In this document: piece after piece, positions 58,963-64,000 of the stretch
Position numbering within the stretch: the stretch's first letter is position 1
How the letters are laid out: each line of letters starts with the position of its first letter
Assembly: GCF_027107535.1 (NCBI RefSeq)
Contig: NZ_CP114283.1
Span: 4,464,001 to 4,528,000 of the forward strand
Length of the DNA: 64,000 nucleotides
Direction: 5' to 3'
Source of the DNA: Streptomyces aurantiacus
Lineage (GTDB): Bacteria > Actinomycetota > Actinomycetes > Streptomycetales > Streptomycetaceae
Notes under the pieces: generated by a model
Seen by the model: the letters and a program-made list of their open reading frames with translations, nothing else
What the model was told of the DNA's origin: nothing
The model's database searches: none
Made by a program: the position numbers and the translations under genes

Positions 58963-60904
58963 GGTGGGGCTCCTCGGTGAGGTCGAGGCATGCAGGGGAC
59001 GGGGTGTGCGTGGGCAGTGCCTGGTACCAGAGCTGGTAGGTCAGGAGTGCCCACAACTTGCGCGAGGTGTCGCGGCGGCCACTGAGGTGGTCGTCGGTCA
59101 GCAGCCGCACGGCACGGGCGTCGAACAGCCCCCCGCGGTCCAGCGCGGATGCGGAGAGGGTGTCAAGGAGCAGGGGGCGCAACTCATTCCGCAGCAGGGC
59201 GGCCAGCGGGGCGCGGAAGCCGAGCTTGGTGCGCCGCACGATGTCCGTCGGCAGCCAGTCGGCAGCGACCCGGCGCAACAGGTACTTGCCGGTGAAGCGG
59301 CGCAGTTTCAGCGCGGTGGGCAGTGCGTTGCCGTACTCGACGAGGTCCAGGTCGAGGAAGGGGGAGCGCAGTTCGAGGGCGCTGCGCATACCGCCGCGGT
59401 CGGTCTTGGTGAGGATCACGTCGCGCAGGAAGTGGGCGACGACGGCGAGTTGGCTGCGCTGCACGCCGGTGAGGCCCGGCTGGCCGTCCAGGAGCCGGGA
59501 CACCTCGGCGAAGGGGTCGTGCCCGGCCAGGGCCGCGTGGGCGTCCGGGCGCAGCAGGCCGGGCAGTTCGGCCGGGCCGAAGGGGGCAGTGGACAGGTAG
59601 AAGCGGTGCTCGGGTGCCGCGCGCAGCCCGCGCGCCAGCAGGCCGAGGGCCGCGGCGGCGGGCAGATTGCCGGACCGGGCGGGCAGCTTGCGGACGAGGG
59701 TTCGCACCAGGGCTTCCAGCCGGGGAGCCGGCATCAGCCGCAGCAGGATCTCGATCGCCCGCTCGGCCTGGAAGTACCGGTAGCCGAGGAGCAGTTCGTC
59801 GGCGCCGTCCCCGGTGAGCACCCCGCGGACGTGCTGCCGAGCCGTCCGGCAGACGATGCGGGTGGGCAGCAGGGAGGGGTCGGCGAGGGGTTCGTCGGCC
59901 CGGGCGTACTCCGACTCCACCACGTCGGCGAGTTCGCGTCCGCCGATACGGACGACGTGATGCTCGGTACCGAGGTGCCGGGCGACCGAGCGGGCGTGGG
60001 CGCTCTCGTCGAAGTCGGGCTGCTCGAATCCCGCGCTGAAGGTCAACACCGGTCGCTGCGGGGAGAGTTGCTGGGCGACGGCGGCCACCGCGCTGGAGTC
60101 GAGGCCCCCGCTCAGCAGCACCCCGAGCCGGCTCTCCGTGCTCATGACCCGGCGGGCGACCGCGGCCCGGAACAGCTCCTCGAAGCGTGCGGCGGCCTCC
60201 CGCCCGCCCGGAGTCCCAGCGCCCGTCGCCAACCGCGGCCGCCAGAACTCCACTTCGCGCAGCCGGCCGCCGGAGTGCTCCAGGTAGCTGCCGGGGCGGA
60301 CCTTGTGCACGTCCGTCACTGCCGATCCGGGCGCGCAGAACGCCTGGAGCGTCAGATAGCCGGCGAGGGCCCGGATGTCCGGGGTGCACGGCGCGTCGGG
60401 ATGGCGCAGCAGCGCGGTGAGCTCGGAGGCGAAGGCGATCCCGCCGGGGACAGGCGTGTAGTAGAGCGGCTTCTTGCCCATCGGGTCGCGGGCCAGCACG
60501 GTCGTCGCGGTGCGCGCATCGTGCAGCACGAAGGCGTACATGCCGCGCACCCGCTCCAGTACCTTCATGCCCTGCCGCTCGTACAGCTCCACGAGCACCT
60601 CGGTGTCGCCGGCCGTGCGCAACCGGACCCCTGCGGCCCGCAGTTCGCGGCGGAGCTCCTCGTGGTTGTAGATCTCCCCGTTGAGGACGAGCGCGGTGGC
60701 ACCGCTCGCGGAGACGAACGGCTGCCGGCCCCGGACGGGGTCGACGAAGGTCAGGGCACAGTGCGCGAAGGTCACGCCCCGGTGGTGGCACCAGTTGCTG
60801 CCGTCGGGGCCGCGGTGGGCCACCGCGGCCAGCATCCGGTCCGCCGTGGCGCGGGCGGCCTCCTGGCCACCGCTGAGGTCGCTGAATCCCACGAAGCCGC
60901 ACAT
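58952..60904 (-). CDS. moeF5: Glutamine-dependent amidotransferase, MoeF5-like (asparagine synthase B family)
   Basis: A 650-residue enzyme with an intact glutaminase domain: MCGFVGF puts the catalytic Cys at position 2; AHRGPDGSNW and VLNGEIYNHEELR follow. The synthetase domain has the PP-loop GVLLSGGLDSSAVAAV near 260 and LTGDGADELLLGYRYF near 350. In moenomycin biosynthesis MoeF5 converts the uronic acid carboxylate to a carboxamide. ATG 60904 gives the family N-terminus; the longer 60991 start would bury the Cys. Confidence 0.9.
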   Translation of the reverse strand: MCGFVGFSDLSGGQEAARATADRMLAAVAHRGPDGSNWCHHRGVTFAHCALTFVDPVRGRQPFVSASGATALVLNGEIYNHEELRRELRAAGVRLRTAGDTEVLVELYERQGMKVLERVRGMYAFVLHDARTATTVLARDPMGKKPLYYTPVPGGIAFASELTALLRHPDAPCTPDIRALAGYLTLQAFCAPGSAVTDVHKVRPGSYLEHSGGRLREVEFWRPRLATGAGTPGGREAAARFEELFRAAVARRVMSTESRLGVLLSGGLDSSAVAAVAQQLSPQRPVLTFSAGFEQPDFDESAHARSVARHLGTEHHVVRIGGRELADVVESEYARADEPLADPSLLPTRIVCRTARQHVRGVLTGDGADELLLGYRYFQAERAIEILLRLMPAPRLEALVRTLVRKLPARSGNLPAAAALGLLARGLRAAPEHRFYLSTAPFGPAELPGLLRPDAHAALAGHDPFAEVSRLLDGQPGLTGVQRSQLAVVAHFLRDVILTKTDRGGMRSALELRSPFLDLDLVEYGNALPTALKLRRFTGKYLLRRVAADWLPTDIVRRTKLGFRAPLAALLRNELRPLLLDTLSASALDRGGLFDARAVRLLTDDHLSGRRDTSRKLWALLTYQLWYQALPTHTPSPACLDLTEEPHRAP

Positions 60905-60909
60905 GCCGC

Positions 60910-61932
60910 CTACGACCGGTGGGTGGGGGCCATCTGGGCGGACGAGGCGGTTTCGTGCGGCGGGGTCCGGGCGAGCGACTGCCTGACCCACTCGATCTGG
61001 GTGGCCAGCCCGGCGCGCAGATCCGTCCGTGCGGTGAAGCCGAGGCGGTGCCGCGCCCGCCCGACGTCGGCCGTCGTGGCCCGTACGTCGCCGATGCGCG
61101 CCGGACCGTACCGCGCCTCGGGCGTCCTGCCCGTCAACTCGCCGGTCAGGGCCAGGACTTCGTTCATCGACGCGACACGTCCCGTGCCAATGTTCAGGAC
61201 GTTGCTGCCCTTGTCGGCTGTCGTCGCGGCGAGCATCAGCGCGCGCACGATGTCCGACACGTGGACGAAGTCGCGGATCTGGGTGCCGTCGCCGTAGACC
61301 TCGATCGGTTTGCTCTCCAGGGTGGCGCGGATGACCCGACCGATGAACATGTCCGGGCGCTGGCCGGGGCCGTAGACGGTGAAGAACCGCAGGGCGCTCA
61401 CCGACAGGTCGGCGTCGCGGCGGGCCGCGAAGGCGAGGGCGAGCCGTTCCGCGGCGAGTTTGGTGACCCCGTAGGGGGACAGCGGGCGAGGGAGGTCGTC
61501 CTCGCTCATGGTGCCCTCCGCGCCGCCGTACACGCTTGAGGACGAGGCCATGACCACGCGAGGCACGTTGGCCCGGACACAGGCGTCCATGAGGCGTTGG
61601 GTGGCCAATACGTTGCAGTGGAGATACTCCGGGAATTGTGTCCAGGACGGGCGCACACCCGGCAATGCAGCTAAGTGGAAGACCGTGGCGGCATTTTCCA
61701 GACAGGCCGACAGATCCGCGGAGACGAGGTCGGCACGGATCGCGTGGAGGGATCCCAGCTCGGCGGACGGCGGGATTTCACCGGTGGCCCAACTGGATTT
61801 CCGGTCGATGCCCACCACGTTTGTGCCGCTGCGCCGCAATGCCTCGACGAGATGGGATCCGATGAAACCCGCGGCACCGGTGACCACTGCTTTTCCCGCG
61901 GATTCGACCCCGTTGTGCACGTCAGCCGACAT
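60910..61932 (-). CDS. moeE5: NAD-dependent sugar epimerase, MoeE5-like
   Basis: A 340-residue extended SDR: VTGAAGFIGSHLVEAL near 19-34, a conserved FHLAALPGVRPSW near 85, catalytic ASSSSVYG (~130) and YGVTKLAAE (~153), RFFTVYGPGQRPDM (~178), and FVHVSDIV. Typical of UDP-glucuronate 4-epimerases, giving UDP-galacturonate for the first sugar. AAGGGGGA precedes ATG 61932. Codon 87 is TTA. Diverges from an ABC exporter gene across 410 bp. Confidence 0.9.
   Translation of the reverse strand: MSADVHNGVESAGKAVVTGAAGFIGSHLVEALRRSGTNVVGIDRKSSWATGEIPPSAELGSLHAIRADLVSADLSACLENAATVFHLAALPGVRPSWTQFPEYLHCNVLATQRLMDACVRANVPRVVMASSSSVYGGAEGTMSEDDLPRPLSPYGVTKLAAERLALAFAARRDADLSVSALRFFTVYGPGQRPDMFIGRVIRATLESKPIEVYGDGTQIRDFVHVSDIVRALMLAATTADKGSNVLNIGTGRVASMNEVLALTGELTGRTPEARYGPARIGDVRATTADVGRARHRLGFTARTDLRAGLATQIEWVRQSLARTPPHETASSAQMAPTHRS
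61672..61674 (-). promoter_or_regulatory. TTA codon (bldA switch) in the moeE5-like gene
   Basis: In-frame TTA at codon 87. The moeE5 gene of the moenomycin producer S. ghanaensis is also known to carry a TTA codon. Confidence 0.85.
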
Positions 61933-62342
61933 TGAGAATCCCCCTTGGTTCCGTTGACATCCGGTCGTTCAAGGCGGTGCTCCGTGCTGGTGCTGTCTCC
62001 GGACGTCGGTCCAATTGCGGGTGCGCGAACTCGGCCGACCCGGACGTACGCGGGTGCCGGCAGAACATGGCCGAGAATGGGTAGTACGCACGACGGCGTG
62101 CAAGGCGAATTGCCCAGAAGACCCGTGGAGTCTAACAGCGAGATGAATCGGCGGCAACGGCGTCCAGGACGGCGTTAACCGACATTAAGCGGCGGATCAC
62201 ATTCCGCATGTGGGCGGCTCATTCCCGGCCCCGGCGCAGCGACGCCCTATGGCGAGTTCACCGATGTGCGCGTCATTCCCAACGCCCGGGAACGGACTTT
62301 ATGCTGAGGCCTTCCGCCGCCCGGCACTCGGAGAGGAACGCG
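61933..62342. promoter_or_regulatory. Divergent region between moeE5-like and ABC exporter genes
   Basis: Holds the promoters of two divergent operons. A TTGACA hexamer lies at 61954-61959 (rightward) without a clear -10, and a relatively AT-rich TTAACCGACATTAA at about 62174-62187. No gene, RNA or convincing operator seen. Confidence 0.4.
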
Positions 62343-64000
62343 TTGGCAGGCAGTCCGTTACGGCAGCTCTCCGTACTGTTCCGCTATCTGCGCGGGGAAC
62401 GGCCGTCCGTCCTCCTCCTCGCGGTGCTCGTCCCGCTGGGCATCGGGCTCCAGCTGGTGGCACCCCAGATGCTGCGCCGGTTCATCGACCACACGCTGTC
62501 CCGGAGCCCCTCCGACCTGCTGCTCGCGGTCGCCGCCTGGTACCTGGCGGCGGCCCTCGGGCTGCTCGTGGTGACCATCGGCTGCGACGCCGTGGCCGCG
62601 CGGCTCGCCTGGCGCACCACCAACCGGCTGCGCGCCGACCTGGTGACCCACTGTCTGCGCCGGCCCTCCCGCTTCTACCAGCGGTACCCGCCCGGCGAAC
62701 TCGTCGATCGCGTCGACGGCGACGTCACCAGACTCGCCGCGGTGATGTCCGCGCTGGTCCTGGAAGTTCTCGCCCAGATGCTGCTGGTCGTCGGAATCCT
62801 CGGCGCACTCTTCCAGCTCGACTGGCGACTGGCCCTGGTCTTCGCGCCGTTCGCCCTGGGAACCCTCCTGCTACTGCGCCGACTTGTGGGGAAGGCCATG
62901 CCCTTCGTCGCCGCCCGGCAGACCGCGTCCGCGGAACTCCTGGGCTTCCTGGAGGAACGCCTCGCAGGCGCCGAGGACCTGAGAACCAACGGAGCCTCCG
63001 CCCACACCCTGCGGGCCCTGGAAACCCGGCAGGCCGACCTGTACCGGAAGGCGCGCCGCGCGGCGCGGGTCTCCGTGCGCTGGCCCGCCACGGTCCAGGG
63101 ACTGTCCACCGCCAGCGTGGTCCTCGCCCTGGCCGTCAGCGTGTGGCTGCACGGCCGCGGACAGCTCTCCACCGGCACGGCCTTCGCCTGTCTGTCGTAC
63201 GCCATGCTGCTGCGCCGCCCGCTGCTGGCCGTCACCACCCGCTTCCACGACCTGGAAGGGGCCGCGGTCAGCGTGCAGCGCCTCCAGGAACTGCTGCGCC
63301 AGGAGGACGACGTCGGGCGCACCCGCTCCCGCCACCTGCCCGCGGGCCCCCTGGGCGCCCGACTCGACCGCGTGTCCTTCTGGTACGACCCCGGTGAACC
63401 GGTGCTGCGTGACGTCTCCTTCCGGCTGCGGCCCGGGGAACGGCTCGGCATCGTCGGCCGTACCGGAAGCGGCAAATCGACCGTCGTACGGCTGCTGTTC
63501 GGACTGCACCACCCTGTGAGCGGCGGCGTCAGCGTCGGCGGCCAGGACGTGGCCGGACTCGACACCCGGGCACTGCGCAGCAGGGTCGCCCTGGTCACCC
63601 AGGAGGTGCAGGTCTTCCACGCCACGCTCCGCGACAACCTCACCTTCTTCGACCACCGCGTCGACGATCGCCGGGTGTGCGCCGCGCTGGACTTGGCCGG
63701 GCTCACCGACTGGTGGCGCGAACTGCCCGACGGTCTGGACACCGTGCTGGGCACAGGAGCGCGAGGGATGTCCGCGGGGGAGGAGCAACTTCTCGCGCTG
63801 GCCCGGGTGTTCCTGCGGGACCCGGCCGTGGTCCTGATGGACGAGCCGACGGCCCGGCTGGACCCGCACACCGAGCGGCTGCTCATGCCCGCGATGGAGC
63901 GGCTGCTTGAAGGGCGGACCGCCGTCGTTGTCCAGCACCGGCCGCACGCGCTGCGCCACGTGGACCGCATTCTCGTCCTCGACGCGGGGACGGTGGTCGA
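62343..64000 (+). CDS. moeD5: ABC exporter (fused membrane-ATPase), MoeD5-like, cut by window end
   Basis: At least 552 residues. Six membrane helices (about 15-300) precede an ATPase domain: Walker A GRTGSGKST near 380, Q-loop VTQEVQVFH, Walker B VVLMDEPTARLD near 500, H-loop VVQHRPH. The signature reads MSAGEEQ instead of LSGGQ, a notable deviation. TTG 62343 follows GGAGAGGAA. Codon 6 is TTA. Classed with MoeD5-type exporters by position beside moeE5; the last residues lie beyond the window. Confidence 0.85.
   Translation, partial: MAGSPLRQLSVLFRYLRGERPSVLLLAVLVPLGIGLQLVAPQMLRRFIDHTLSRSPSDLLLAVAAWYLAAALGLLVVTIGCDAVAARLAWRTTNRLRADLVTHCLRRPSRFYQRYPPGELVDRVDGDVTRLAAVMSALVLEVLAQMLLVVGILGALFQLDWRLALVFAPFALGTLLLLRRLVGKAMPFVAARQTASAELLGFLEERLAGAEDLRTNGASAHTLRALETRQADLYRKARRAARVSVRWPATVQGLSTASVVLALAVSVWLHGRGQLSTGTAFACLSYAMLLRRPLLAVTTRFHDLEGAAVSVQRLQELLRQEDDVGRTRSRHLPAGPLGARLDRVSFWYDPGEPVLRDVSFRLRPGERLGIVGRTGSGKSTVVRLLFGLHHPVSGGVSVGGQDVAGLDTRALRSRVALVTQEVQVFHATLRDNLTFFDHRVDDRRVCAALDLAGLTDWWRELPDGLDTVLGTGARGMSAGEEQLLALARVFLRDPAVVLMDEPTARLDPHTERLLMPAMERLLEGRTAVVVQHRPHALRHVDRILVLDAGTVV
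62358..62360 (+). promoter_or_regulatory. TTA codon (bldA switch) in the ABC exporter gene
   Basis: TTA at codon 6, if translation starts at TTG 62343. Third TTA found in the cluster. Confidence 0.75.

Noticed and set aside
58901..61297. 798-residue plus-strand open frame
   Set aside because: Antisense to the moeF5-, moeGT1- and moeE5-like genes, which have clear motifs; no family features of its own.
1..64000. tRNA, rRNA or CRISPR features
   Set aside because: No cloverleaf with CCA-end context, conserved rRNA segment or regularly spaced repeat was noticed; a covariance-model scan was not possible here.

Overview
This window is high-GC actinobacterial DNA, most likely from a Streptomyces chromosome. 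The support is third-position GC bias, GTG/TTG starts behind purine-rich ribosome binding sites, rare TTA codons, many TetR/IclR/AraC/two-component regulators, and a large biosynthetic cluster. No rRNA, tRNA or CRISPR array was seen.

Layout. (1) 1-16700 is a mosaic accessory stretch. It holds an SDR oxidoreductase (cut by the window edge), a TetR gene with an MFS exporter and matching operator-like sites, thpR, a decayed serine recombinase, a truncated MerR gene, a membrane glycosyltransferase, an IS110-family element, an OmpR-type two-component pair, IS630 and IS3 scraps, a secreted PQQ sugar dehydrogenase with a CBM2-like tail next to an AA10 lytic polysaccharide monooxygenase with a CebR-like box, an F420/LLM oxidoreductase, a TPR protein and a frameshifted AraC gene. 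(2) 16696-39462 is an aromatic-compound catabolic region. One tight operon holds an intradiol dioxygenase, DoxX, an amidohydrolase, a CoA-transferase and a citryl-CoA lyase. A second holds a Rieske oxygenase and its reductase, a hydrolase, a muconolactone-isomerase-like protein, an SDR and LigAB extradiol dioxygenase. With them are an acyl-CoA ligase, a NarL-type two-component pair, an SDR, and an IclR regulator divergent from an aldehyde dehydrogenase. Together with the LPMO this suggests use of lignocellulose-derived material. (3) 39531-43550 is a gene graveyard: frameshifted or truncated SMP-30-like protein, tyrosine recombinase, Ku, MFS, SDR and LLM genes, with one intact small membrane protein. 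(4) 43574 to the window end is the main find: a moenomycin-type phosphoglycolipid biosynthetic cluster.

In the phosphoglycolipid cluster the predicted MoeO5-like enzyme joins a prenyl chain to 3-phosphoglycerate and the MoeN5-like enzyme extends the lipid. MoeGT1-like and three GT2-type transferases build the sugar chain. MoeE5-, MoeF5-, MoeH5-, MoeK5- and MoeM5-like enzymes epimerise, amidate, C-methylate and carbamoylate it, and two ABC systems (MoeX5/MoeP5-like and MoeD5-like) handle transport. A squalene-cyclase-fold gene lies between the transporter pair and moeO5. I know of no equivalent in the classic moe cluster, and it suggests a cyclised lipid tail like the diumycinol chain known from some family members. 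TTA codons in three genes (the cyclase, moeE5-like and moeD5-like) point to bldA control. Genes for the C5N ring and for UDP-chinovosamine formation are not in the window; the cluster runs past the right edge.

Family and pathway assignments come from reading motifs and remembered family features; no database search was run.
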